Part shown: positions 51,031 to 60,883 of the stretch, one piece after another
How positions within the stretch are numbered: the first letter of the stretch is position 1
Layout of the letters: every line of letters starts with the position of its first letter
Assembly (NCBI RefSeq): GCF_002252585.1
Contig: NZ_NQLD01000012.1
Length of the DNA: 64,000 bases
From: Methanocatella intestini
GTDB taxonomy: Archaea > Methanobacteriota > Methanobacteria > Methanobacteriales > Methanobacteriaceae
Strand: one strand, 5' to 3'
The notes under the pieces: generated by a model
Database searches by the model: none
Told to the model about the DNA's origin: nothing
The model's input: only the letters and a program-made list of their open reading frames with translations
Position numbers and translations under genes: made by a program

Positions 51031-53490
51031 TTATATTAGATATATTTCATCAAATCCAACTAATTTTTCATCTCTGCTCCAGCCAAGTGCAACATTAGGA
51101 ATTTGTTTAAGATTATTGTTAACTGAATATCCGTCAAGGGAAGATATTAATCCAATAAGCAGCAGAACATTTTCAGCTCTGGAAAATGCCACAAAATAAA
51201 GTCTTGTCAAATCATCAAAGGATCTGTCTTTTTCACTTCTTTGTGATTCTCCAAGAGAGCTGAAACAACGTATACTGTCTTCAATACTTCTGTTTTCAGG
51301 TTCAATTTTTGGAAATCTTAAGTTTTGAGTATTGAAAGTGTTCTTTTTAAATTTGCTGCCGACATCAACAATTACTAATGGAAATTCCAGTCCTTTAGAT
51401 TGATGAATAGACATTATATTTATTCTGTCATCAGGCAGTGTTTCAAGAAGGTCTTCGTCAATTCCAACTCCTCCGGTAGCTATTGGAATGAAAATATTCC
51501 AGATAGCTTCAAGAACTGATTCTCTTTCGGTTTTTGAATTGGTAAATACAATATTTCCGGAATACTTATTGAAAAATCCTGTTTGCTTAATTGACCTTGT
51601 AATAGCTTCCAGATACACGATTCCTTCAACATCTTCTTGAAGGTCTTCAATCCAGGTAGTTAATTTATAAGCCAGTTCCATCAGACTAGCACTTTCAGGC
51701 CATTTGTCACGATTTTTAGGGTGGCGGTTTTGCCAGGAAATTACAAATTCAGACAGTGAAACAGGTTCATTAGGTTCAGGTTTTAATTTAATGTAGTCTA
51801 TTGCTCGGTATCTCCAGCGGGTCATGTTTCTATTAGCTAAATTCTGGATTTGTTTATCTGATTTTTGGATTATGCCTTGAGGATCAATACACTCTAAAAT
51901 CAATCCGCAAAATATTGCAACTGATTTTATATCCTGCAGGTCTCTTCCTTTCGGATTGAAAACTTCAATAGGTTTTCTGAGTTTTTTAAGATTTTTTCTT
52001 AAGTAATAATTAAATGTTGGAGTGCTTCCTTTCATTTCTTTAGGAGAATATGATAAAATAGCTATATCTGATGCAGACCCGTATTCTTCATCTAATTTCA
52101 ATGTAATATTTTCTAAATTTTTGCTTTTTTTAGCGTTATTCTGTTTTTGCTTGTTAATGATTTGTAAGTTTGAATTGCCATTTAATGTATCGTAATAATC
52201 TTTATTCAATACTCTTCTGATTTTCAGTGATGTTTCTCCATTATTTATGAGATTATTAATTAGTTGAGTTAAATCTTTAGCTAACATTTCAGGGTTATTT
52301 CTAAACATTCCTAAAACAGGTATTTTATCTTTATCAAAATCAGGAGCAATGATTTTAGGTTTTTCATCTACTCTTGCTTTTTGATATTCTTTATCTAGTT
52401 CTACAAAATGATTGCAGTGACTGATAATATTTTCACTGGATCTGTAGTTGGTTCTTAAATTAATCTCTTTAACATCAATTCCTAATTTGTCATGTGCACG
52501 TTTTTTGAAATTTGTAAACAAATCTACAGTAGCTCCTCTAAAACGATAGAGAGACTGGTCATCATCACCTACAACAGTTATACTGCCGTTGTTTTTTAGG
52601 GCAGACTGGGCTATTGTAAAGTAAATATCTTCCTGAATCAGATTGGTGTCCTGATATTCGTCAATTAGAATGATTTTTATGCTGTCTAAAAAAATGTCCA
52701 GTTTATGATTTTTAAGTTTGTTTAAGAATTTGGATTCGAGCATCGGGAAATCTATAATGTTTCTATTTTGCAGTTCTGCTTCGTAATCTTTTATACAGTT
52801 AAGAGTTAAGTTAGCTCCGCTGCCCTTTTCAAATTTATCATAGATTTCATCAAAGTTCACCTGGTCATAATACATCCTATTCTTCATATTCAAAATGATT
52901 TCTGCCATTTTTGAAGGTTCTTCCAGCTTTTCTTTAGGTGTAAAACTTTTAAGATATTCCTTTAAATTTTCATTTAAGTATCTGTTGTCTTTAAGAAGAA
53001 TATTTGTCATAGCTGACTTTGTAACAAACTCTTCAATTACTAATGGCTGATTTGTTCCGGGCTCTCTATGAATTCTCAGCAAATCTTCAGCTACACTGTC
53101 AGTAGTTCCAATATTGATTTTGTTTAAGTCTATCTTTTTTTCAATGAAATTCATTAATTCCAGTTCTTTAATAGGGTCATCTTCAACAATATTTTCTAAA
53201 AGATAGTTTTTAATCTGGTCTCCCCAACTTAAAATACGTGAATGTAATTCGTTTGCTGCTTTTCTGGTGAAAGTAGTTGCTAAAATTTCATCTGGAGCAA
53301 TATCATCAACAAAAATATATTTAAGTATTTTAAGTACAATTACAGTAGTTTTTCCAGATCCGGGGCCTGCTACTATAAAAAGGGAGTCATTTGCATCAGA
53401 TGAAATGGCTTTTTTTTGATCTTCATTTGAAGAAATGTTTCTTTTTAGTGTATTTACAACAATATCCTCAAATTCTTCATAACTAATCAT
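51031..53490 (-). CDS. UvrD/Rep superfamily 1 DNA helicase
   Basis: An 819-residue SF1A helicase. Walker A is VAGPGSGKTTV near 40-50, then TFTRKAANEL, motif II LIDEYQDTN near 270, VGDDDQSLYRFRGA, LRTNYRSS, and late MSIHQSKGLEFPLVIV and LTRLYFVAFSRAENVLL. It has the AddA-like order and forms an operon with the Fe-S nuclease. An in-frame ATG at 53502 lies 12 bases upstream, but GAGG sits 7 bases before ATG 53490, making that the start. UvrD-like enzymes are uncommon in methanogens and may be of bacterial origin (inference). Confidence 0.88.
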   Translation of the reverse strand: MISYEEFEDIVVNTLKRNISSNEDQKKAISSDANDSLFIVAGPGSGKTTVIVLKILKYIFVDDIAPDEILATTFTRKAANELHSRILSWGDQIKNYLLENIVEDDPIKELELMNFIEKKIDLNKINIGTTDSVAEDLLRIHREPGTNQPLVIEEFVTKSAMTNILLKDNRYLNENLKEYLKSFTPKEKLEEPSKMAEIILNMKNRMYYDQVNFDEIYDKFEKGSGANLTLNCIKDYEAELQNRNIIDFPMLESKFLNKLKNHKLDIFLDSIKIILIDEYQDTNLIQEDIYFTIAQSALKNNGSITVVGDDDQSLYRFRGATVDLFTNFKKRAHDKLGIDVKEINLRTNYRSSENIISHCNHFVELDKEYQKARVDEKPKIIAPDFDKDKIPVLGMFRNNPEMLAKDLTQLINNLINNGETSLKIRRVLNKDYYDTLNGNSNLQIINKQKQNNAKKSKNLENITLKLDEEYGSASDIAILSYSPKEMKGSTPTFNYYLRKNLKKLRKPIEVFNPKGRDLQDIKSVAIFCGLILECIDPQGIIQKSDKQIQNLANRNMTRWRYRAIDYIKLKPEPNEPVSLSEFVISWQNRHPKNRDKWPESASLMELAYKLTTWIEDLQEDVEGIVYLEAITRSIKQTGFFNKYSGNIVFTNSKTERESVLEAIWNIFIPIATGGVGIDEDLLETLPDDRINIMSIHQSKGLEFPLVIVDVGSKFKKNTFNTQNLRFPKIEPENRSIEDSIRCFSSLGESQRSEKDRSFDDLTRLYFVAFSRAENVLLLIGLISSLDGYSVNNNLKQIPNVALGWSRDEKLVGFDEIYLI

Positions 53491-53544
53491 TATTGTCCTC
53501 ATTTTGTTAATTATTTATTATTTATATATGTTAACTATATAAAC

Positions 53545-53558
53545 TGCTCTACAGAGCA
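53545..53558. promoter_or_regulatory. Palindrome between the two divergent helicase units
   Basis: TGCTCTACAGAGCA is a 6-bp inverted repeat with two central bases. It lies just upstream of a TTTATATA box serving the minus-strand helicase/nuclease operon and about 90 bases before the MrfA-like gene, where a bound protein could control both. Confidence 0.5.
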
Positions 53559-53646
53559 TTTGATAAGTATCATTTACACGAATAATTTAAATATTTAATT
53601 TATTCATATATTATTTTATAATAAATAACTGTTTTTCAAGATTATT

Positions 53647-56247
53647 ATGACAAAATCAACAATTGATATGTTTAAAAATGATGTAAGGTATAGGGACAGA
53701 ATAGCTCATGTAGAAACTATTCCTGCCAGAAAAGCCAGCTATAAAAAAGTTGAGAATTTAAATCCTAAAATTGTTGATTATTTAAAATCTAAAAATGCTA
53801 AATTATATAAACATCAGGCAGAAACTTATGAAGCTATTCAAAAAGATGAAAATGTAATTATTACAACGCCGACAGCTTCAGGTAAAACATTGGCTTTCAA
53901 TTTACCTATTATGGAAACAATGATTGAAGATAATAAGGCTACAGCATTATACATTTACCCTGCAAAGGCACTGTCAAATGACCAGCTTCATGTTTTGGAA
54001 AATCTTGAAAAATCTCTTGATATTAAAATTAATCCACATACTTATGATGGAGACACTCCAAAATCTAAAAGATATGATATTCGTCAGAAATCAAGGATTA
54101 TTTTAACTAATCCGTATCAGCTGCATCTTATTTTGTCATGGCATCATCAGTGGAAGCGTTTTTACAGCAATCTGAAATTCATAGTCATTGATGAGTCTCA
54201 TTATTATAAAGGTATTTTTGGTTCAAATGTAGCTTATCTTATTCGCAGACTGAAAAGAATAGCTAATTTCTATGGGTCTGATCCGCAGTTTATATTGTCT
54301 TCTGCAACATTAGCTAATCCATTGGAACTGGCTAACAGATTAACTGGTGAAGAGTTTAAATTAGTAGATAATGATACCTCTCCAAGCGGAGAAAAAGATT
54401 TTATATTGTATAATCCATTTAGAAATTACAGGAGAAAAAAACACAATAACTCTGAAGCACCTTCTGTGCATATGGAAACAGAAAATATCTTTGTTTACTT
54501 AATGTTAAAAGATATTCAAACATTATGTTTCACTGTTTCACGTAAAATAACAGAGTTAATAGCTATGTGGGCTAAAAAAGATATGGATAATATCAAAAGG
54601 AAATTAACTCATAGAATAACTGCATACAGGGCAGGTTATCAGGCAGATGAAAGACGTGAAATTGAAGACGGCTTAAAATCACGCAAATACTTGGGGGTTA
54701 CCTGTACAAATGCTCTGGAATTAGGTATTAATATAGGTTCACTTGATGCAGTTATTATTTCAGGATATCCCGGAACTATGATTTCCACATGGCAGCAAAG
54801 CGGAAGAGCAGGAAGAAGTAATCAGAAATCATTAGCTATTTTAGTTGCTTTTGAAAATCAGCTGGATCAGTATTTCATGAAGAATCCTGATTTCTTTTTT
54901 GATAAACCTCATGAAAATGTAATTATTGATTTGTCAAACCATATATTGCAGGAAGCACATTTATTGTGTGCTGCTAAAGAGTTAACTCTTAAAAAAGATG
55001 AAGCTATGAATTATTTCGGAGCAGATAAAAAAGTTTTGGATAAATTAGTTTCTAAAAAAGATTTATATCAGAATCCTCGTGGAGATTATATTTATCCATA
55101 TGATGACAATCCTGCAATGTCACATTCTTTGGACCAGTTATCCAATGATGAATTCAGAGTTATGAATAATGGTAAACTTTTAGAGGTTATGGAACGTTCA
55201 CAGGTGTATAGGGAAGCACATGAAGGAGCTATTTTGATTAATAAAGGGGAAACATATCATGTAGACAGTGTTAATTTAGATAGTCGTTTTGTAAATGTTT
55301 CTAAAAATACTGTAGATTATCATACTATGGTTTTAAATAAGGTACACATCAATATTGAGAAAAAATTATCTAAAACCAGATATGGTGATTTAAAAATCCA
55401 TTTTGGTGAATTAACAGTAGAGGAAGATTATTACAGATATAAGAAAATGCATTTTTCAAAAGTAATTGGGCAGTTTAATTTAAATTTGCCTCCTTTAAAA
55501 TTCAGAACAAAAGGATTATGGTTTACAATTCCAAGGGAAGTTAAAAATAAACTTGAAGATTTATATAAAGATGAAGAGGAAGTCTTTGAAGGAGGACTTC
55601 ACGGTGCAGAACATGCATTAATCGGTTTATTTCCGCTTCATGTAATGTGTGACAGATTTGATATTGGTGGATTATCTACAAATTATCATGAAGATACTCA
55701 GGAAGCTACAATATTCATTTATGATGCTTATGAAGGTGGAATTGGAATAACACAAAAGGCTGTTGATGTTTTTGTTGATTTATTAAAATCTACAAGAGAT
55801 TTACTTAAAAATTGTGATTGTCATAATGGATGCCCTTCATGTATTTACTCTCCGAAATGCGGAAATGATAATAAGCCCCTTCACAAAAATGCAACTGGAT
55901 ATATTTTAAATTATATGTGTGATTTAATCTCACAAAAACAGGAAGAAATAGTTGCTGAAAAAGTTGATGAAGAGGAGATTATTGAATCTTCTAATGATAA
56001 TATGAAGCTTGAAACATTATATGAAGAAGCTTATGATTTATATTCGCAGGGAGATTATTTTAACTCAAAAGAATCCTTGAATGAGTTAGTGGATATTGAT
56101 GATGAATATGCTGATGCATGGGCTTTATTTGGTAGAATATTATATGAGCAGGGTGATATGAATGGAGCTAAAATGTTTACAAAACGGGCTCTAAAAATTG
56201 ACTCGGCCAATGAAGATGCTAATGAATTATGGTTGGAATTAAAATAA
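53647..56247 (+). CDS. MrfA/Hrq1-like SF2 DNA helicase with C-terminal TPR repeats
   Basis: An 866-residue helicase. SF2 motifs are TPTASGKT near 77, VIDESHYYKG near 181, LSSATLANP, TNALELGINIGSLDAV and QQSGRAGRS near 380. The C-terminal DUF1998-like region carries CDCHNGCPSCIYSPKC near 725-740, the Cys cluster of Bacillus MrfA (YprA). The last about 75 residues form two TPR units (LYEEAYDLYSQGDYFNSK, WALFGRILYEQGDMNGA). MrfA unwinds damaged DNA for the exonuclease MrfB; in Bacillus the TPR is on MrfB. A YprB-like nuclease without a TPR lies at 21823. Confidence 0.88.
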   Translation: MTKSTIDMFKNDVRYRDRIAHVETIPARKASYKKVENLNPKIVDYLKSKNAKLYKHQAETYEAIQKDENVIITTPTASGKTLAFNLPIMETMIEDNKATALYIYPAKALSNDQLHVLENLEKSLDIKINPHTYDGDTPKSKRYDIRQKSRIILTNPYQLHLILSWHHQWKRFYSNLKFIVIDESHYYKGIFGSNVAYLIRRLKRIANFYGSDPQFILSSATLANPLELANRLTGEEFKLVDNDTSPSGEKDFILYNPFRNYRRKKHNNSEAPSVHMETENIFVYLMLKDIQTLCFTVSRKITELIAMWAKKDMDNIKRKLTHRITAYRAGYQADERREIEDGLKSRKYLGVTCTNALELGINIGSLDAVIISGYPGTMISTWQQSGRAGRSNQKSLAILVAFENQLDQYFMKNPDFFFDKPHENVIIDLSNHILQEAHLLCAAKELTLKKDEAMNYFGADKKVLDKLVSKKDLYQNPRGDYIYPYDDNPAMSHSLDQLSNDEFRVMNNGKLLEVMERSQVYREAHEGAILINKGETYHVDSVNLDSRFVNVSKNTVDYHTMVLNKVHINIEKKLSKTRYGDLKIHFGELTVEEDYYRYKKMHFSKVIGQFNLNLPPLKFRTKGLWFTIPREVKNKLEDLYKDEEEVFEGGLHGAEHALIGLFPLHVMCDRFDIGGLSTNYHEDTQEATIFIYDAYEGGIGITQKAVDVFVDLLKSTRDLLKNCDCHNGCPSCIYSPKCGNDNKPLHKNATGYILNYMCDLISQKQEEIVAEKVDEEEIIESSNDNMKLETLYEEAYDLYSQGDYFNSKESLNELVDIDDEYADAWALFGRILYEQGDMNGAKMFTKRALKIDSANEDANELWLELK

Positions 56248-56312
56248 TTTATTTTATTTTTCTTCGTTTAATCTATTACAATTTTTTTGAATATTAAATG
56301 GAAATACAGTAG

Positions 56313-56325
56313 GAAACTTTAAATA
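56313..56325 (+). promoter_or_regulatory. Archaeal promoter (BRE/TATA) before the TM2-like gene
   Basis: GAAACTTTAAATA is a good BRE plus TATA box and lies about 70 bases before the ATG, leaving room for a leader with GGAGGGG. Confidence 0.5.
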
Positions 56326-56396
56326 TTTTCAATGTTAATATATACATAATACGATAATTTTGTATTGGTTTTTTAATTGAATTATGGAGGGGTATT

Positions 56397-56606
56397 ATGG
56401 TTAGTCCAATAGTAGCAGCTATTATTTCTTTCTTCTTCCCTGGTATTGGTCAAGTAGTACAAGGTGAAACCAAGAAAGGTATAATAATGTTTGTTGCAGC
56501 AATTGTGCTTTCAATTATTTTAACATATGCATTAGGCACCATTGGTAATATTATTTATTTAATATATGCTATATATGCTGCATATGATGCTTATAATATG
56601 GGATAA
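56397..56606 (+). CDS. Small TM2-like membrane protein
   Basis: 69 residues with two hydrophobic segments joined by VVQGETKKG. The start SPIVAAIISFFFPGIGQVVQG matches TM2-domain-like proteins (FxPGxGQxxxGxxxxG), and the end is IYAAYDAYNMG, also family-like. Strong GGAGGGG precedes the ATG and the promoter is clear. Role unknown. Confidence 0.75.
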   Translation: MVSPIVAAIISFFFPGIGQVVQGETKKGIIMFVAAIVLSIILTYALGTIGNIIYLIYAIYAAYDAYNMG

Positions 56607-56741
56607 ATTAATTTTTATTCATTTTATTTTTTTATAAAACTTATTTTTTTTTGATTTTCACATTAATTAACAATATTTATTAATCATCCTAACTATAATT
56701 ATAATATTAAGATTTTTTTCTGAATATGTAGGAGAAATAAA

Positions 56742-57119
56742 ATGCATGAATTATCTATGGCTCAAGGAATAATAAATGCAGTAATAGATACTGCAGAAAG
56801 TAACAATGCAACTGAAGTTACTGAAGTTGGTATTGAAATTGGCAGATTGGCTATGATAAACCCTGAACAGTTACGTTTCATGTTAAGTGTTTTAGTTGAA
56901 AATACCATAGTTGAAGATGCCGATATTAAAATTGAAGAGATACCTGTTGAAATTGATTGTCCTGAATGTGGATTTAAAGGAGTAGCAGAACTGGATGATA
57001 AAGATCACTATGCTCCAATTGTAGACTGTCCAAAATGTGGAAATAAAAGGATATCTATTTTAAATGGAAAAGATTGTATTGTTAAAAATATTGTTATTGA
57101 GAAACCTGATGATGATTAG
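56742..57119 (+). CDS. hypA: Hydrogenase nickel incorporation protein HypA
   Basis: A 125-residue nickel chaperone. The mature N-terminus MHELSMAQGI has the Ni-binding His2; the zinc site is CPECGF and CPKCGN near 74-98. It loads nickel into NiFe hydrogenases with HypB, the next gene. Full length. Confidence 0.93.
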   Translation: MHELSMAQGIINAVIDTAESNNATEVTEVGIEIGRLAMINPEQLRFMLSVLVENTIVEDADIKIEEIPVEIDCPECGFKGVAELDDKDHYAPIVDCPKCGNKRISILNGKDCIVKNIVIEKPDDD

Positions 57120-57135
57120 ATAGGAGGAATTGACT

Positions 57136-57786
57136 ATGCATAATGTAGCTGATGTAGAAGTACAAAAAAATATTATGGATGCTAATAAAAGATTAGCAGA
57201 CAGGAATAAGAAAAATCTTGAAGATAAAAATATTTTTTGCGTTGATTTTGTTGGAGCTATTGGTTCTGGTAAAACTACTTTAATTGAAAACATTATTGAG
57301 AATACTGATGATAAAATTGGTGTAATTGCAGGAGATGTAATTAGTAAATTTGATGCAGGCAGAATAGAAAAACACAATGCTCCTGTAGTTGGTTTAAACA
57401 CTGGTAAAGAATGCCATTTAGATGCTCATTTAGTAGGTCATGGACTTGGAGATTTGCCATTAGATGATTTGGACATGGTTATTATTGAAAATGTGGGTAA
57501 TTTGATTTGTCCTGTTGATTTTGATTTAGGTTCCCACATGAGAATTGTTGTTGTAAGTGTTACTGAAGGGGATGATACTGTAGAAAAACACCCATTAATT
57601 TTCCAGACTTCTGATTTAGTAGTTATTAATAAAGTGGATTTAGCTGATGCTGTTGGTGCAGATGCTGATAAAATGGTTAATGATGCAAAACGTTTAAATC
57701 CTGATGTTCAAGTTATTAAAGCTAGTTTAAAACAAGGTGAAGGTTTATCAGAAATAATCTCTGCTATTAATAAACAAAAAAGATAG
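57136..57786 (+). CDS. hypB: Hydrogenase nickel incorporation GTPase HypB
   Basis: A 216-residue SIMIBI GTPase. G1 is GAIGSGKTTLIENI near 37-50, followed by GDVISKFDAGRIEKHNAP, the metal-linked KECHLDAHLV, ENVGNL and VINKVDLAD. The GGAGG site is 9 bases before ATG 57136; a TTG at 57130 is less likely. Works with HypA for NiFe hydrogenase maturation. Confidence 0.93.
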   Translation: MHNVADVEVQKNIMDANKRLADRNKKNLEDKNIFCVDFVGAIGSGKTTLIENIIENTDDKIGVIAGDVISKFDAGRIEKHNAPVVGLNTGKECHLDAHLVGHGLGDLPLDDLDMVIIENVGNLICPVDFDLGSHMRIVVVSVTEGDDTVEKHPLIFQTSDLVVINKVDLADAVGADADKMVNDAKRLNPDVQVIKASLKQGEGLSEIISAINKQKR

Positions 57787-57800
57787 TTAAGGTGATTTCG

Positions 57801-58832
57801 TTGAAAATTTGGATTGATATTTCAAATGCACCTCATGTAAGATTCTTTAAGGATGTCATTAAATACTTGGAATCTGAAGGAGAAGATTTAATAATTACAG
57901 CTAGAGACTTCGGTGATATTCATAAACTAATGAATATGTATGATATAGATTTTATTTCTGTTGGAAAACATGGGGTAAGTTTATATGATAAGCTTAAGGA
58001 AAGTACTTCACGTGTTTATGAACTTGTAGATGTTATTAATAATGAAAAGGTGGATGTTGCACTTAGCAAACATTCTATTGAACTTCCGAGAATAGCATTT
58101 GGTTTAGGAATTCCAAGTTTATATGTTTTAGATAATGAACATGCATTGGCTGCGAACAAATTAACTCTTCCATTATGCAACAGGATTATCACACCAAATA
58201 AAATTGACATCTGGAAACTGATGCAGTTTGGAGCAGATCCTAACAGCATCATACCATATAATGGAACTTCCGAATTGATGCATTTTAAGAGCTTTGAATA
58301 TAATGACAATATTTTCGATGATTTGGATCTTAAATTAAAATATCCAAAAACTATTTTAATGAGGCCGGAACCATCTTTAGCATCTTATTTAGATGCAGAT
58401 TGTCATAAATCAGTTTTATCTCCAATTGTTGATGTATTAAAAGAATATGCTAATATATTGATATTGCCAAGATTTAAAGCACAAGCAGAAATCTTTGAAG
58501 GTATTGACAATGTTACTATTTTGGAACCTCCCGTTGATACTTCAAGTTTAATGAAAAAAGCGGATTTGGTAATTGGAGCTGGTGGAACTATGAATCGGGA
58601 AGCAGCAATATTGCAAACTCCTGTTATTTCATGTTATCCTGGTAAAACATTAGCTGTAGATCAGTATTATATAGATCAGGGTTTAATGTTTAGGTCTAAT
58701 GATATTGATGAGATTATACAAAAAGCTTTGGCTTTTATTGTTAATCCTCATGAAAAAATAGATTTTAAAACTGATGATTTATTCCAGATTATTATTGATA
58801 ATATTTATGATTTAGGTAATGGGAGTAAATAG
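57801..58832 (+). CDS. DUF354 family glycosyltransferase-like protein
   Basis: A 343-residue two-domain GT-B-like protein: MKIWIDISNAPHVRFFKDV at the start, ITPNKIDIWKLMQFG, VIGAGGTMNREAAILQTPVI with the GGxxxxEA nucleotide-binding signature near 260, and YPGKTLAVDQYYI. DUF354 is common in archaea with UDP-GlcNAc-epimerase-like folds; the sugar is unknown. The start is probably TTG 57801, since GGTGAT precedes it; GTG 57792 overlaps that site. Confidence 0.78.
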   Translation: MKIWIDISNAPHVRFFKDVIKYLESEGEDLIITARDFGDIHKLMNMYDIDFISVGKHGVSLYDKLKESTSRVYELVDVINNEKVDVALSKHSIELPRIAFGLGIPSLYVLDNEHALAANKLTLPLCNRIITPNKIDIWKLMQFGADPNSIIPYNGTSELMHFKSFEYNDNIFDDLDLKLKYPKTILMRPEPSLASYLDADCHKSVLSPIVDVLKEYANILILPRFKAQAEIFEGIDNVTILEPPVDTSSLMKKADLVIGAGGTMNREAAILQTPVISCYPGKTLAVDQYYIDQGLMFRSNDIDEIIQKALAFIVNPHEKIDFKTDDLFQIIIDNIYDLGNGSK

Positions 58833-58848
58833 TTTTTTATATTAAAAT

Positions 58849-58876
58849 AACTAAATATTATATAATATATTTAGTT
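58849..58876. repeat. AT-rich palindrome between the DUF354 gene and tRNA-Ala
   Basis: AACTAAATAT pairs with ATATTTAGTT around TATATAAT, followed by TTT. It may end the upstream transcript and also contains the TATA region for the tRNA; both uses fit its place. Confidence 0.5.
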
Positions 58877-58887
58877 TTTATTATTAT

Positions 58888-58960
<73 letters not shown>

Positions 58961-59004
58961 TTTATAAATTTTCAAAAAATAAATTTTAAAATTGTGATTA
59001 AATT

Positions 59005-60099
59005 ATGATGTTAATAGCTCAGAATCATTTACAACTAATCTTAGAAGTAGGGGCAATGTTATTTGTTACATTGGTTTTTTGTCTTAATTTAATTCCATTG
59101 TCACTTAGTGTTGTAACATTTTTATCTCTCTTTTTAGCTGGTGGTTTCACACTTCTTTTTGGAGCAGATATTCTTTTATTAATTATTTCATCTAGTCAGA
59201 ATGAATTTACACATCCATTTGGGCCAATTGCTTTAATGGCTATTGTTTCTGCATTTGCATCGCTGAAGGTGATGAAGAATTCGGGAGTGGATGTAAGACC
59301 TCTTAGAAAAGTTGTTTTATTATTCCTTGCAGGCATTACCCTTTTTGGTGGATTAATGCACAGATCTTTCTTAATCTTATGGATATTAGGTTTATTTGTA
59401 GGATACATCATAATATCCAAATCTTTCAGAGAAAAATCAGTTTTTACGCTTAAAAGAATTTTAATGTTTTTTGGAGCAGCTGTTGCAGGTTTCTGCGGAC
59501 TTGAAATAATAGCTAGAATAACTGGAATGACTATTTTCTCTCCATTATTAAGATTAGGAAGAATTGAACAATACTCTTCATCCAGTATTAAAATGGTATT
59601 AAATAACATTCAGTTAATTGGACATGATGGTGCAGCTTCTTTCTGGGGTACTGAAGGAACTGCATTTGCTGAAGGATATATTACTTTACCTATGCAATTA
59701 ATCATATTCTTTGGTTTGCCGTTTCCACTATTCTGTGGAGTCCTTGTAAATCAAAAAGATACAATTGATTATATGCTTCCAGGTATTTTCGGATATGGAT
59801 TTGACTTTGGTTATTTGGGGCTTGTTGGATTAATAGTTTTTGTTTTAGGAACTATTATTATTGGTTTAAAAATATTAACCATGTATAGAGAAAAAAGAGA
59901 ACATAATAATAAAAAATACTTAGGTAAGGAAGTATTATTGACTGGTGCATTAACTGCATTTATTTCACAAGCATTAATTGGTATGTTTGTGTTTAATAGG
60001 TCTATTAACGGGCTAGCATTACTTTCATTTATATTCTTAGGAGCATTAATATTAGCTAATGTTGTCACACTTAAATCAAGAACTAATAAGAATATTTAA
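59005..60099 (+). CDS. Polytopic membrane protein, unknown
   Basis: 364 residues with about ten hydrophobic segments and short loops. No transporter or enzyme motif recognised; a YITLPMQLIIFFGLPFPLFCG segment and the GYGFDFGYLGLVGL turn are notable. Two ATG codons stand at the start. It may be specific to methanobacteria. It is followed by the DUF1890 gene after 13 bases, so they may be co-transcribed. Confidence 0.65.
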   Translation: MMLIAQNHLQLILEVGAMLFVTLVFCLNLIPLSLSVVTFLSLFLAGGFTLLFGADILLLIISSSQNEFTHPFGPIALMAIVSAFASLKVMKNSGVDVRPLRKVVLLFLAGITLFGGLMHRSFLILWILGLFVGYIIISKSFREKSVFTLKRILMFFGAAVAGFCGLEIIARITGMTIFSPLLRLGRIEQYSSSSIKMVLNNIQLIGHDGAASFWGTEGTAFAEGYITLPMQLIIFFGLPFPLFCGVLVNQKDTIDYMLPGIFGYGFDFGYLGLVGLIVFVLGTIIIGLKILTMYREKREHNNKKYLGKEVLLTGALTAFISQALIGMFVFNRSINGLALLSFIFLGALILANVVTLKSRTNKNI

Positions 60100-60112
60100 A
60101 GAGGTTGAAAAG

Positions 60113-60565
60113 ATGAAAGCATTAATATTATTGGGGTGTCCAGAAACCCCGTCACAAACACCTATGTCAATTTATGCAGCTTATAAATTGGCCGAAAAAG
60201 GTTATGATGTAACAATAGCTGCTAATCCTGCAGCTTCAAAATTAGTTAAAGTTTCTGATCCGGAAAAATATTATATTCATGAAATGATTGATTTGGATGA
60301 TTGTTTAGCTAATATTCAGGAAGGGGAATATGATTTATTACTGGGATTTGTACATAAAGATGCAGCCGCATCTTATTTTGTAACTTTTTATCAACTTTTA
60401 CAAACTAAATCTATTGCACTTGTATTTGAAAAAGATTCTGAGTTATTAAAGGAATATACAGAAACAGTTAGTGAAAATACGGATGCAAAAGTAATTTCTG
60501 TAAGAGCATTCCATAATCCAAATCCACTTAAAGTTAATTTAGATAAAGCATTGAAGGAGTTGTAG
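60113..60565 (+). CDS. DUF1890 family protein
   Basis: A 150-residue protein starting MKALILLGCPETPSQTPM, a phosphate-loop-like Rossmann start (GCPExPxQxP) typical of DUF1890, found only in methanogens as I recall. An in-frame upstream start (60059) lies inside the preceding gene; ATG 60113 follows AGAGGTTG. Function unknown; adjacent to DUF1894. Confidence 0.8.
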   Translation: MKALILLGCPETPSQTPMSIYAAYKLAEKGYDVTIAANPAASKLVKVSDPEKYYIHEMIDLDDCLANIQEGEYDLLLGFVHKDAAASYFVTFYQLLQTKSIALVFEKDSELLKEYTETVSENTDAKVISVRAFHNPNPLKVNLDKALKEL

Positions 60566-60569
60566 TAAT

Positions 60570-60875
60570 ATGTCTTTTTGTTTAGATACCTATCTTCAAC
60601 AATCTGATAATTATGAAATTTTAGCATCACATGCTGGTTTTAAAGATTGTGCAAGACTTATCAGATATAAATCTCCAGAAATCATTTATGTTAATGCTGG
60701 AGAAGAAATTTTAGGATCTCGTGTCATTGGTATAACTCCAATTCCTATTGGAGTTGATTCAATAAAAGGAACTGTACTTATTCCATATACTAAACCATGT
60801 TATGGTACTGCAGTTGTAGAATTGCCTGTTGATATAGGTGAAATTGAAAAGATAAGAAAATTAAATATTAAATAG
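60570..60875 (+). CDS. DUF1894 family protein
   Basis: A 101-residue protein: CLDTYLQQSDNYEILASHAGFKD, then YVNAGEEILGSRVIGITPIPIG, then ELPVDIGEIEK. Members of DUF1894 are methanogen-specific and sit next to DUF1890. It is linked to the methyltransferase gene 8 bases downstream, which may hint at methyl-group or corrinoid handling. Function unknown. Confidence 0.8.
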   Translation: MSFCLDTYLQQSDNYEILASHAGFKDCARLIRYKSPEIIYVNAGEEILGSRVIGITPIPIGVDSIKGTVLIPYTKPCYGTAVVELPVDIGEIEKIRKLNIK

Positions 60876-60883
60876 ATGATTTT

